Assembly: GCA_965225955.1 (NCBI GenBank)
Contig: CBDDBX010000038.1
Span: forward strand, 51,648 to 115,647
Length of the DNA: 64,000 bases
From: CBDDBX01 sp965225955
Lineage (GTDB): Bacteria; Acidobacteriota; Aminicenantia; UBA2199
Direction: 5' to 3'
In this document: piece by piece, positions 18,789 through 27,433 of the stretch
How positions within the stretch are numbered: position 1 is the first letter of the stretch
Layout of the letters: every line of letters starts with the position of its first letter
The notes under the pieces: generated by a model
Databases searched by the model: none
Told to the model about the DNA's origin: nothing
The model's input: only the letters and a program-made list of their open reading frames with translations
Made by a program: the position numbers and the translations under genes

Positions 18789-19351
18789 CAGGCTTTTTCC
18801 TTCTGATCTCCTCTGAGGAGATAAGGTTTTGTTGATGGAACTTTGACAAAGGCATCTGAAGGACAGGCAATTGCAATTGCACACTCATTACAGTTTACAC
18901 AGCGGTCGTGTCTGACCTGAAGGTAGAGTGAGCCGTTTCCAAAGGCTCCACAGCCTTTGACACATTTTGCACAGCCTATACATTCATCTTCATCTATTGA
19001 GTATTCGTAGTATGGATCTTCTATAAATGTTCTTTTTATTGCTCCTGTAGGGCATAGCTGATTCTCTGCTGCAGTATCAAGGTTTTTGGCATCAGGCTGT
19101 GAATAGCCACCACAGAGTTCACAGTAACCGCACACATCGTAGGCGTGTACACATTTTACCGCAGATTCTGCCAGAACACAGGCTGTTGCACACTGTTCAC
19201 ACTGGGTACACTTGTCAGGATCTATCTGCCACACCTGATATACATCACTCTTCTTTTTCAGAAGTTTTGCCGAGAGTCCCACAACTGATGCAGCAGCAGT
19301 AATACGGAAGCCTGACTTTAAGAATGAACGTCTGTCTTTTTTTTCACTCAT
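18788..19351 (-). CDS. Tat-exported NapG-like polyferredoxin
   Basis: A 187-residue protein. The N-terminus has a twin-arginine signal ('DRRSFLKSGFRITAAASVVGLSA'-type; RRSFLK at about 7-12). The mature part has ferredoxin clusters 'CTQCEQCATACVLAESAVKC' (about 48), 'CGYCELCGG', 'CIGCAKCVKGC' and 'CVNCNECAIAIACP', enough for about four [4Fe-4S] centres. It resembles NapG/MauM. It would act as a periplasmic electron carrier fed by the NapH-like membrane protein encoded immediately downstream (ATGA overlap). Its start overlaps the stop of the small Tat protein gene by 1 bp. Confidence 0.88.
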   Translation of the reverse strand: MSEKKDRRSFLKSGFRITAAASVVGLSAKLLKKKSDVYQVWQIDPDKCTQCEQCATACVLAESAVKCVHAYDVCGYCELCGGYSQPDAKNLDTAAENQLCPTGAIKRTFIEDPYYEYSIDEDECIGCAKCVKGCGAFGNGSLYLQVRHDRCVNCNECAIAIACPSDAFVKVPSTKPYLLRGDQKEKA

Positions 19352-19584
19352 CAGGCTTTTCCTCCGGCTATTTTCTGTTTGAGAGATTCAGCTGCAGGAA
19401 GGATACAGTTCTTCAGTTTGCTGCAATTACCACACATCTGCTGGTTTATACAGCTGTGGAGCTTCTTCTTTTCAGGCTTTCTGAGAGCCAGCCATCCTGT
19501 TGTTACAGGAATTGATGTTAAAAGCAGAGCTCTTGCACTTTTTCTGAAAAATTCCCTTCTGTCTATCTCTTTCTTACTTTCCAT
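19351..19584 (-). CDS. Small Tat-exported cysteine-containing protein
   Basis: A 77-residue protein, unrecognised as a family. It has a clear twin-arginine signal (RREFFRK at about 9-15, then a hydrophobic stretch to about 32). The mature part is only about 40 residues and holds four cysteines in the order C-x5-C-x2-C-x5-C ('SCINQQMCGNCSKLKNCI'), enough to bind one metal centre such as an Fe-S cluster. Tat export implies cofactor insertion before export. It overlaps the NHL lipoprotein gene upstream by 11 bp and the NapG-like gene downstream. It resembles small HiPIP-like or electron-carrier proteins in layout only. Confidence 0.75.
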   Translation of the reverse strand: MESKKEIDRREFFRKSARALLLTSIPVTTGWLALRKPEKKKLHSCINQQMCGNCSKLKNCILPAAESLKQKIAGGKA

Positions 19585-20542
19585 TTTCTACTCCGATCCC
19601 ACTCTTTCTGAATATTCTTACCTGTTTTCTTACAGGATCAATAATAAAAATTTCTTCAGATGAGTTTATGGCTATATCCATACCTTTTGTCTCTTCATAG
19701 AACTTTTCTGTGCCGGCAACTACAACTCTCAGGTCTCCGGTAGGTTCATGAATTTTTAATCTTGGGAGTCCTTTTTCACTTGTAACAAAGCTCCCATCTT
19801 TAAGAAGTGCAATGTGGCTGGGATTACAGCATCCGCAGAAGCCTTCAATAGAGAATGAAGATCTCTCCCATGATGATATAAGTTTACCTTCAGGAGTGTA
19901 ATTCTCAAGAGCATGCCGTCCCGGATTAACTACCCAGATGTCGTTATCCAATCCTCTGACTACATCCATATACGGGCTTGGAACTATAAGTCCCGGAATA
20001 CCGTTTTTCTCATCTTTTTCAGCAATTCTGTTCAGAAGCTTCATATCTTTACTGTATCTGAGAACTACACGATTACCTGCGTCTGCAAAGAAGAGGTTGT
20101 CATTAACTATTGCGATTGAAGATATCCAGCTGTTCTTATCTATATCTGTTATAGTTATTTTGCCTGAAAGGCCTCCTGTGATCTCTGCTACAGCATCTTT
20201 TATGGCTGCATATATAGTCCCGTTATTATCTATTACAAGAGCAGTAATCTCATTCCTGTATCTGATATTTGCACTGCCAAGGAGTTTGAGATCTCTGGAG
20301 TAGGAGGTAATCATGTTTTTCCCTGCAACCAGTATGTTATCTTTACTGTCTATTGCAATGGCTGCAGGAGTGGATGTGAGGGCTAAAGGTTTTAACTCAC
20401 TGTATTTTACTGCTACTTTTTTCTTTTCTGTTTTTTGAGGAGCAGGCTCTTTGATTTCATACTTAAGACGACTCTCCTGTTTTTCACTGCTGCAACTTAA
20501 AATAAGGGTAAGTGAAGCTATTAAAATCAGACTTTTTTTCAT
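19574..20542 (-). CDS. NHL/6-bladed beta-propeller lipoprotein
   Basis: A 322-residue lipoprotein with signal peptide and lipobox 'LTLILSC|SS' (cysteine about 17). The body holds NHL-type repeats ('PAAIAIDSKDNILVAGKNMI', 'NGTIYAAIKDAVAEI', 'NDNLFFADAGNRVVLRYSKD', 'EIFIIDPVRKQVRIFRKSG'). A cysteine pair occurs in 'GFCGCCNPSHIALLKDG' (about 240), which is known in NHL proteins from related redox clusters and could bind metal or form a disulphide. Its 3' end overlaps the small Tat protein gene. Probably periplasmic, anchored to a membrane. Confidence 0.85.
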   Translation of the reverse strand: MKKSLILIASLTLILSCSSEKQESRLKYEIKEPAPQKTEKKKVAVKYSELKPLALTSTPAAIAIDSKDNILVAGKNMITSYSRDLKLLGSANIRYRNEITALVIDNNGTIYAAIKDAVAEITGGLSGKITITDIDKNSWISSIAIVNDNLFFADAGNRVVLRYSKDMKLLNRIAEKDEKNGIPGLIVPSPYMDVVRGLDNDIWVVNPGRHALENYTPEGKLISSWERSSFSIEGFCGCCNPSHIALLKDGSFVTSEKGLPRLKIHEPTGDLRVVVAGTEKFYEETKGMDIAINSSEEIFIIDPVRKQVRIFRKSGIGVENGK

Positions 20543-20545
20543 AAT

Positions 20546-21979
20546 TTATCTCCTAAGGTCTATACAGGCCATGGTTTTGGAATCTCTCAGTACCATCAGA
20601 CCTCCTGCAATAGCAAGGGGGCCCCAGGCATCATGGCCTTTAAGGATTCTGGCTTTACCAAGAACGTTAAACTTCTTTGTGGAAGCTTCTATCATAGTTA
20701 AATTGCCATCATCATTAAGAATATATATCTTATCATCTGCAACGATATAGGGACCAAGACCAAATCTGGCTATGGTATTACTTGTCCATACAGGTTTTGT
20801 ACAGTCTTTGGGTTTGAAACATACAAACTGGTTTCTCAGGGTTCCTGCATCCTTTGGCTCAATACCAAAGAGGTGACCTTTGTAGTAGATGGGAGTCTGC
20901 TGCTCCGAAGCCAGTCCCTCTTTTGGTAGAAACTCCTGTCTTTTTTCTACTTTATATCCTTCAGCTTCTTTAGATACCTGAAGAACCATGCTGCCGGCAC
21001 CATAACCTGCTGTGAGAAAGATTTTACCGTCAGGCATTACTACCGGGGATGGAGCCAGAACAGAGTGAGTCCATAGTGTTGTTTTCCACAACAGTGTACC
21101 CCGGTCTTCTTTTTCAGCACTAACAGCAACCATTCCTTCAATAGCACTGTAGATATACATTTTCTTACCGAAAAGTTTAACCTGAACAACTGAAACGTGG
21201 GACATATTCCACTTATCAGGATTTGGGGTTTCCCATACGACTTCTCCGGTTTCGCAATCTACTCCAACCAGGAGTTTACTGCCTGCAGGAGCAAGAACAG
21301 CTATACCATCATCAATGATCGGACACTGACCTGTGTACCAGAAAGGGGTTTTTGTACCATATCTTTTTTCCATGTCAATACCCCATATCATTTCACCAGT
21401 ATCTGTTCTTACACACATTGTGTGACATCTGGGGCCAACAGTAACTATATATTTATCTGTAACAGCGGGTACTGTTCTTGACATACCGTGATTTCTCTTC
21501 ACTTTAACCTTGTACCATCTGCGCCAGAGCTCTTTTCCGGTTTTAAGAGAGTAACATCTGAGAGCATCACAACGCTCTTTTTCCATATAATCCAGAAGAT
21601 ATACTTTACCTTTATGAATTGCCGGGGCAGCATGACCTTCTCCAAGTTCAACAGTCCATAGAATTTTCGGACCTTCAGGACCCCAGCTATCTGCCAGTGA
21701 AGTTTTTTCTTTACTTATATTGTCTCCCTCAGATCCTCTGAAACTTATCCACTCTCCCGGCATGTTCTCCGGTGGAGCAGAGTCGTACTGTTCAAAGAAC
21801 TCTCCGATTTTAACTTCCTTTTCCGGTGTAGAGGCCTGAACGGCACTTTTGTTATCCATTCCCGGAACATTGGTGGTGAAATCTTTTGTAGGATCTGTTG
21901 AGAACCATATCAGAAGGGCTATTATACCCAGAATGGCTGTTACTGAGCCGGCAATTAATCTAAGTAGTGGGTGTGACAT
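20546..21979 (-). CDS. PQQ-like beta-propeller protein with N-terminal membrane anchor
   Basis: A 477-residue protein with one membrane anchor (about 8-26). A linker and a periplasmic PQQ/BamB-like propeller follow from about 75 ('GEWISFRGSEGDNIS', 'PKILWTVELGEGHAAPAI', 'GKVYLLDYMEKERCDALRCYS', 'GELIWGIDMEK'-like 'GEMIWGIDMEK', 'GEVVWETPNPDKWNMSH'). Several cysteines and histidines ('VGPRCHTMCVRTD') distinguish it from simple scaffolds. It lies between the cyclase-like gene and the NHL lipoprotein, with 3- and 18-bp gaps. Catalytic PQQ chemistry cannot be assumed. Confidence 0.86.
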   Translation of the reverse strand: MSHPLLRLIAGSVTAILGIIALLIWFSTDPTKDFTTNVPGMDNKSAVQASTPEKEVKIGEFFEQYDSAPPENMPGEWISFRGSEGDNISKEKTSLADSWGPEGPKILWTVELGEGHAAPAIHKGKVYLLDYMEKERCDALRCYSLKTGKELWRRWYKVKVKRNHGMSRTVPAVTDKYIVTVGPRCHTMCVRTDTGEMIWGIDMEKRYGTKTPFWYTGQCPIIDDGIAVLAPAGSKLLVGVDCETGEVVWETPNPDKWNMSHVSVVQVKLFGKKMYIYSAIEGMVAVSAEKEDRGTLLWKTTLWTHSVLAPSPVVMPDGKIFLTAGYGAGSMVLQVSKEAEGYKVEKRQEFLPKEGLASEQQTPIYYKGHLFGIEPKDAGTLRNQFVCFKPKDCTKPVWTSNTIARFGLGPYIVADDKIYILNDDGNLTMIEASTKKFNVLGKARILKGHDAWGPLAIAGGLMVLRDSKTMACIDLRR

Positions 21980-21997
21980 ATTTTCCGATTCCTCTGT

Positions 21998-23764
21998 TTA
22001 TTTCTCTTCTTCTCTGTAAAACTTTATCATACGATTCAGTGCTCCCGCAGTAAATATAAGCGGATATTTCTCTTCATAGTACCATAAACTGGCAAAATAG
22101 AGGCCTATAGGCGCGGCCTTAATATTATCGATATTATCAGTTAGCCATGAGACACCTTTGCGAACAGCTTCACCTCTTACTCCACAATCAAGCAGAGCTG
22201 AAACTGAGAGTCCCGTTTCCTCAAATGTTGAACTACCTGTAGAGCTGTTGCCCCAGCCACCATCACTGTTCTGGCAACCAAGAAGGAATTCACAACCTCT
22301 TCTTCTCATTTCTGAACTGTCCCCGGAGAGAGCAAAGAGCACCTGTGAAGTACCATATACAGGATTCTCATGATTTTTGTTCCACTGATTGCCAAACCAG
22401 AGAGGTAACCAGCTTCCGTCTTTTAACTGATTCTGCTTAAGATAGTCAGAACATGATTGCCTGAATTTATCAACTCTTCTCTTCATATCTGAATCAAGAA
22501 GAGGATACCAGTTATATGTAGCTCTCATAGCATGAGCTGTAATATCAGGGCAGCTTCTGTCAAAAGGAAGTTTACCCCAGCCTCTGCAGAATGTTGGAAG
22601 TCCTCCGTCTCTGTTCTGAAGGTTCATTAACCATCTAATGCCACTGGAAGCACTATTGAGAGCTTCTTCTCTATTTTCGCCGGACATGTGGTGAAGAGCC
22701 AGAATTGCTCCTGATGTATCATCTGCATCCGGTACTCCTCCAGGAAGGTCAGTCCAGCTCCATCCTCCTGGTTTACTGCCGGTAAAAGGGTGAATTTCTC
22801 TGAATTGCTGGTTCTTAATCCATTGAAAAATCTCTCTATATCTGTCTTTATTATAGAGATCTCCTTCATAAGGAATAGTATTATTAATTGTAAGAGTTGT
22901 AACCCAGATATCAAGATTTGAATCGATTGGCCAGCTTCCATCTTCTCTTAAGGAGGAGATAAGAAAATCTGTGCACTTATTAACTATATCGTGATCTTTG
23001 AAGCCTGCGGATATGAGACTCATTGATACAAAACCAGTTAGAGGAATCGCTTCAAGATATCCTCCGTTAACTGGTTGAATCTCCTTTGCCTTTTTCAGAA
23101 CAGTATTAACTGAAAGTTTCCTGAATATGTCAGCAGGGAAGCTTTTTCTGCTCTTCTTTTTATAAACAACCAGCCCAATTGCAATAAGAGCAGGGAGTGC
23201 GTAACTTACTACATTCAGGTTGAGAGATGAGTAGAATTTCCCGGGGAGTACTGCCAGTTCAAAAGGTAGCTGAGGTACTTTGTCCCAACAGTTGCTATCA
23301 TCTCCCAGACGCCCGCTTATAGCGCAGAGGGCTAAAATAGGAACTGAAAAGGTCTGATCTTTGCCATAGTGGTTGAGAACAGCTTCTATAATTGAATCAG
23401 GATCTACGGCTCCGGTTATTTCACTAATGTATCTTTCCGTTTCTTCTATGGCTTTCTGAACTATAGCTGAACTCTTATCAGAAAAATTCAGTGCAGACCA
23501 GCATAGAAGTGTGGTACTGAGATTACTTAAACTTCCTGGAGTGTCACCCCAGCCACCATCGGTATTAATGTTTGAGATAAGCCACTCTATACCACGACTT
23601 ATCTCTTCATGGTATTTAACGGGATCTTTTTTGCCCAGAGCTACTATAGCTACAGCTGTTGAAAGAGGACTTGAGGAGAGTCTGCTTTTAAGAGAAGGAT
23701 TCAGGGATTCAACCAGATTGGTGTTGAGTCTGCTGGCTGCGGATATCAGCTTCTGAAAGTTCAT
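21998..23764 (-). CDS. Squalene-hopene-cyclase-like class II terpene cyclase
   Basis: A 588-residue alpha/alpha-toroid protein, slightly shorter than squalene-hopene cyclases (about 630). It has repeated QW-type motifs ('NTDGGWGDTPGSLSNLST' about 68, 'REDGSWPIDSNLDIWVTT' about 274, 'KPGGWSWTDLPGGV' about 331, 'NRDGGLPTFCRGWGKLPF' about 384, 'KDGSWLPLWFGNQW', 'NSDGGWGNSSTGSST'). The catalytic acid motif DADD of the DxDD type is at residues 346-349 in 'PDADDTS'. A hydrophobic segment (about 186-201) corresponds to the membrane-inserting region of SHC. Protonation-initiated cyclisation of a polyprenyl substrate is the expected chemistry. It overlaps the second toroid gene by 4 bp and lies downstream of a prenyl synthase, which could supply its substrate. 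Whether squalene, a polyprenyl diphosphate or another isoprenoid is used is unknown. Confidence 0.82.
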   Translation of the reverse strand: MNFQKLISAASRLNTNLVESLNPSLKSRLSSSPLSTAVAIVALGKKDPVKYHEEISRGIEWLISNINTDGGWGDTPGSLSNLSTTLLCWSALNFSDKSSAIVQKAIEETERYISEITGAVDPDSIIEAVLNHYGKDQTFSVPILALCAISGRLGDDSNCWDKVPQLPFELAVLPGKFYSSLNLNVVSYALPALIAIGLVVYKKKSRKSFPADIFRKLSVNTVLKKAKEIQPVNGGYLEAIPLTGFVSMSLISAGFKDHDIVNKCTDFLISSLREDGSWPIDSNLDIWVTTLTINNTIPYEGDLYNKDRYREIFQWIKNQQFREIHPFTGSKPGGWSWTDLPGGVPDADDTSGAILALHHMSGENREEALNSASSGIRWLMNLQNRDGGLPTFCRGWGKLPFDRSCPDITAHAMRATYNWYPLLDSDMKRRVDKFRQSCSDYLKQNQLKDGSWLPLWFGNQWNKNHENPVYGTSQVLFALSGDSSEMRRRGCEFLLGCQNSDGGWGNSSTGSSTFEETGLSVSALLDCGVRGEAVRKGVSWLTDNIDNIKAAPIGLYFASLWYYEEKYPLIFTAGALNRMIKFYREEEK

Positions 23765-24651
23765 GAAAGGGCTCCAAGGCTGATAAGACCGTAGTATGTG
23801 TACTCACAATCTGATCGGTTATCAAAAAGTGAACCTGTGAAACCTCCATCTTCAAGCCACATGGTTTCTATAAATTCATAAAGCTCTTCTCTTATATTGT
23901 CCAGTGGCAGGTTAAGCCCCTTTAATACCATTAATGAAGCTGCTGTTGATAGGAGGTCCGGTGTAGCTGCTTTTGGAGAAGCAAGAAAACCTCCATCTTT
24001 ATAGAGAGATGAGAACAGTTCTTCTATATTGTTCCCCGCAGGTTCATTAAAAAGAAGTTTCAGAAGTATAGCAGCTGCAGTAACAGTTGTTGTTGCTATT
24101 GATGCACCAGGAGTATCTGCATAACCTCCATCCGGTGTCTCCAGGTCTGTAAATCCCTCCAGAACAAATCTGTACTCTTTTATATTGAGTTTAACCTCAG
24201 TAACAGTGCTCAGAACCAGAAAAGCTGCATATATTGAGTGTGTCTCTGAATCACTGTTCAGATAATAACCTCTGTTTCCTGCTCTGAAATTTTCAATCTT
24301 CTCTATAAGTGAAGGAATAACTGTATCTGGAATAAAGTCCTCAACTCTTCTGAGAGCTCTTATAAGACAGGTGAGATGCACAAGATCAAGGTTCTGTTTC
24401 CCGGTAAAGGGTTTGAGAAACTGCCATGTAGCAGCATGATCTGTTCTGCTGCCTGCCAGAGCTTCAAGTTCAAGTCCGAACCATGTGTAGTAGAGATCAC
24501 TGAGGTCACCTTTCCCTCTGAAGCCACCGTCACTGTTTCTGCACTTTTTTATAAAATACTCAATAGAAGAGACAGACTCTTCTGTAAGAAGTCTGAGAGA
24601 TCTTTTAATAAGATAAGAGGGAGCTTTTCTGAATTTATACGTTCTGATCAA
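23761..24651 (-). CDS. Prenyltransferase/squalene-oxidase-repeat alpha-toroid protein
   Basis: A 296-residue protein made of toroid repeats like those of protein prenyltransferase beta subunits and terpene cyclases: 'NSDGGFRGKGDLSDLYYTWFGLEL' parts (about 38-60), 'DLVHLTCLIRALRR', 'NSDSETHSIYAAFLVLS', 'TPDGGYADTPGASIATTTVTAAAIL' parts and 'LEDGGFTGSLFDNRSDCEYTYYGLISL' parts. It lacks an obvious DxDD motif. Zinc ligands of protein prenyltransferases (D, C, H) are partly suggested by 'SDCEYTYYG' near the C-terminus but are not proven. It sits between the DUF116-prenyl synthase and the cyclase-like gene and overlaps both, so it may form a complex with the cyclase or be a prenyltransferase. Confidence 0.78.
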   Translation of the reverse strand: MIRTYKFRKAPSYLIKRSLRLLTEESVSSIEYFIKKCRNSDGGFRGKGDLSDLYYTWFGLELEALAGSRTDHAATWQFLKPFTGKQNLDLVHLTCLIRALRRVEDFIPDTVIPSLIEKIENFRAGNRGYYLNSDSETHSIYAAFLVLSTVTEVKLNIKEYRFVLEGFTDLETPDGGYADTPGASIATTTVTAAAILLKLLFNEPAGNNIEELFSSLYKDGGFLASPKAATPDLLSTAASLMVLKGLNLPLDNIREELYEFIETMWLEDGGFTGSLFDNRSDCEYTYYGLISLGALS

Positions 24652-26227
24652 CTTTTACACTCTCCCGGTTTATCTCTTTCCCAAGAACTTTATAAACAAT
24701 TTTAAAAAGAAGACTTTTAAGTTTCAGGTTCTTCAATGGTGTTGTTGCATCAAGTGCAAGATTACGGTACTTTTCAAACATTTCCCATGCATCAGCTTCA
24801 TAATCCTTTGCTACAGGTTCAACTGAAGGGGAGGTTTTACCATACTTCTCATACCACATCGCTCTTATCAGAGATGGTCGGTTTGCAGCAAGGTCATTAC
24901 CTGTTTCTGCCATAGAATCTTCTATGTCATCTTTTATCTGATAAGCTATTCCAAGGTAGTGGCTGAACTCTTTAAGGATATTTATAAGATCTCTGTCTTC
25001 TTCACAACAGATGGCACCAAGAACCAGGGCAACCTGAAATGCCGGGGAAGTTTTGTTTCTGAAAATATTCAGCACTCTCTCTATAGAGATATCTCCTCCA
25101 TTGTGCATCAGATCCAGCTCATCTCCCTGTCCAAGGCAAAGATTTCTGTGGTTTTCTGAAGCCTCATGAAGCATGTCAGCTTTTATCTCTTTAGGAAATG
25201 ATGATTCTGAAATTAATCTGTAGCCTTCACCCAGAAGCAGATCACCTGCATTGAGAGCCACAGGGATTCCGTAGAGTTTATGAAGTGTTGGTTTACCATA
25301 TCTTTCATTATCGTCGTCTTCAATATCGTCATGAATAAGAGACGCTTTATGGAAACATTCAATAGCTACTGCGATCTTTTCTATATCTTCGGATTTAATT
25401 GCAGGATTCAGAGCCCGGCATATACTCAGATATAGAAAGGGACGCCATCTCTTACCAGCTTCTCCAAGCCAGTCGCAGGCTATTTTTTCAGTAAAAGATC
25501 CGGTTTGCTCTATATGAGTTGATAAATTATCTCTTTTAAAAATATCTTCTGTCTCTTCTCTCAGCTGATTGGGTTTAACATCCTGCTCACCCGAATAGTT
25601 ACCTATATATTCAACATATTCATCAATCCAGGTTGTATCAAAAGAGGTGGATTTACAACCATCCACTACCAGAGGTAAAGCAATTGCAGGTACTGCTGTT
25701 GATGCAGTATAAGGGAATGATTTCTCAAGAGCACTTATGCAACTAACCCCGATAACAGCATCAACCTGATCTTTCTCAATAAGTGAAGTAACTATGGTTG
25801 AACCTTCCGCAACAAGAGTCAGGTAGCCCAGAGACTCTGCTTTTTCCAGAATAGGCCCTATTACACAGGCACCGCAGGATTCACAGAGAATTCCGAACTC
25901 ATCCATTTCTGCTTTACAGTTCAGGCTCTTAAGGCACTGTGGAAGAATAAGTATTCTTCTGTTGTATGGAACTCTGCTGAAGCTTTCTCTCCAGATTGAA
26001 TTGCTTATAAGTATAGTTATAAAGTTACTGTACTTACGGTGAATATTATAGGTTTTTGAAACTTTTACCGTAAGTTCCTCCATCTGTTTAAGAGACAGGG
26101 GAGGGCATAACTCTTCGCTTTTAAGAAATGAGTCTATCAGAGTTCTTATTCTCTCTCTTTCTGATGCACTTTCAGGTATGAGACCAGTTACTTTGCTACT
26201 ATCTTCCATTTTTAACTCTACAGCCAT
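24635..26227 (-). CDS. DUF116 - polyprenyl diphosphate synthase fusion
   Basis: A 530-residue two-domain protein. Residues about 60-205 match DUF116: 'RILILPQCLKSLNC', 'CESCGACVIGPILEKAESLGY' with a CxxCxxC cluster (about 115-121), and 'IGVSCISALEK'. Residues about 245-525 are a trans-isoprenyl diphosphate synthase: first aspartate-rich motif DDIED at 300-304, 'GKPTLHKLYGIPVALNAGDLLL' region, 'LGQGDELDL', and second motif DDIED at 433-437 after 'YQIK'. Both Mg-binding motifs are intact, so it should condense IPP with allylic diphosphates in the cytoplasm; chain length cannot be judged safely. The cysteine-rich DUF116 part may be a redox or metal-sensing partner. The stop overlaps the next toroid gene by 17 bp. 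Confidence 0.88.
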   Translation of the reverse strand: MAVELKMEDSSKVTGLIPESASERERIRTLIDSFLKSEELCPPLSLKQMEELTVKVSKTYNIHRKYSNFITILISNSIWRESFSRVPYNRRILILPQCLKSLNCKAEMDEFGILCESCGACVIGPILEKAESLGYLTLVAEGSTIVTSLIEKDQVDAVIGVSCISALEKSFPYTASTAVPAIALPLVVDGCKSTSFDTTWIDEYVEYIGNYSGEQDVKPNQLREETEDIFKRDNLSTHIEQTGSFTEKIACDWLGEAGKRWRPFLYLSICRALNPAIKSEDIEKIAVAIECFHKASLIHDDIEDDDNERYGKPTLHKLYGIPVALNAGDLLLGEGYRLISESSFPKEIKADMLHEASENHRNLCLGQGDELDLMHNGGDISIERVLNIFRNKTSPAFQVALVLGAICCEEDRDLINILKEFSHYLGIAYQIKDDIEDSMAETGNDLAANRPSLIRAMWYEKYGKTSPSVEPVAKDYEADAWEMFEKYRNLALDATTPLKNLKLKSLLFKIVYKVLGKEINRESVKVDQNV

Positions 26228-26236
26228 GTTCCTCCT

Positions 26237-27433
26237 TCAGCCATAAGCTCCAAATCCAAAAAACCAGTACTTTTTAGCCAGCCTGTAAGGCCAGAAAGTC
26301 TCAGGTATTTCAGAACCCGGAATATTATGACTGCAACAGGGGGGAACAGAAAGTACTTCTGATGTACCCCCGACTCTTCCGCCTGTATTAATCGCACTAT
26401 TTCTTGTAACAATCTCTGCAAGAAGTTCAGGATTATCCATAATGATACAACCTCTGGAATCTTCTGAAGAGTGTTTCCTGAAATCTTTAAGAAACTCAGA
26501 CTCTGTAAATGTTCTGAAAAGATCTCCTCTATTATCTTCAATATTATCTTTTGCAAACTGTATGGGAGGGCAGGGTTCAATATATCCGCCGGGGCCAATG
26601 TGGTGAGAGATACCTGTATCTGCAGGACACATGGCATTCCCTTTATGGTCCCAGTAGGAATCCACTACCATTATCGGCACTCTGGATCTTATATCCACCA
26701 TAAATCTTCTGAGCTTCAGTATCTCTTCTTCCGACAGTGTCAGTTCAGGTGAAGGCACAGGGCCTACCGGTCTGTAAATGTAGTACCAGAGGTAGTGTGC
26801 TTTCAGTTCAATCAACCGGTTAATAAAATCTGTGTTAACAAGGTCATCAAAATTGGATTTACAGACGCTTGTTGCAACTCCGGTTATCAGCTTACTGGAA
26901 GTGCAGTTCTTCAGACCTTCAATGGTTCTTGAAAACACCTCTTTACCACCTCTTCTGACATCACTTACAACTTCATTGCCTTCGATACTTATAAGAGGGG
27001 TTACATTACCGCATCTTCTCAGTGATTCAGTTATGTCTTCTGATAAAAGTGTGCCGTTGGTAAAGAGAATAAAGTAGCACTCTTTATGTTTTCTGAAAAC
27101 TGAAATAAGATCTTTGTGAAGAAGAGGCTCTCCTCCAAGAATACCGTAAGTATAAACTCCGTTTTTCTTCCCCTCTTCAATAATTCTGTCCAGTTGATCT
27201 TCGTTAATCTCTCTTGAGGGATCTGATGCTGTAACCCAGCATCCCTGACATGAGAGGTTGCATCTATCAGTAATTGATATAAATATGAAAGCAGGAAAAT
27301 AGATGCCTTTTTTTACTCTTTTATTGAACTTGCTAACTGCAGAAACTCCCCTTAAACCGAACTTTGTAATAAAGTTCATAAGAAGTGTGGGAGATGTTTC
27401 ACGCAATATCCTGGAAGTAAATTTTAATAACAT
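26237..27433 (-). CDS. Radical SAM/SPASM-like enzyme
   Basis: A 398-residue cytoplasmic enzyme. The [4Fe-4S]-SAM cluster motif is C58-x3-C62-x2-C65 ('TDRCNLSCQGCW'), followed by 'GGEPLLHKDL' (SAM-binding GGE, about 99). A C-terminal segment has additional cysteines ('MCPADTG', 'EPCPPIQF', 'GCIIMD', 'VPPCCSH') that could hold an auxiliary cluster. It resembles radical SAM proteins of the HpnH/Fe-S maturase type, but the exact reaction is not clear. In this operon it could modify the isoprenoid product or one of the small cysteine proteins (inference). Its start overlaps the ferredoxin stop by 1 bp. Confidence 0.85.
   Translation of the reverse strand: MLLKFTSRILRETSPTLLMNFITKFGLRGVSAVSKFNKRVKKGIYFPAFIFISITDRCNLSCQGCWVTASDPSREINEDQLDRIIEEGKKNGVYTYGILGGEPLLHKDLISVFRKHKECYFILFTNGTLLSEDITESLRRCGNVTPLISIEGNEVVSDVRRGGKEVFSRTIEGLKNCTSSKLITGVATSVCKSNFDDLVNTDFINRLIELKAHYLWYYIYRPVGPVPSPELTLSEEEILKLRRFMVDIRSRVPIMVVDSYWDHKGNAMCPADTGISHHIGPGGYIEPCPPIQFAKDNIEDNRGDLFRTFTESEFLKDFRKHSSEDSRGCIIMDNPELLAEIVTRNSAINTGGRVGGTSEVLSVPPCCSHNIPGSEIPETFWPYRLAKKYWFFGFGAYG

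Noticed and set aside
18789..18884. Longer NapH-like start
   Set aside because: It would sit inside the NapG-like gene; the ATGA start at 18788 is better supported.
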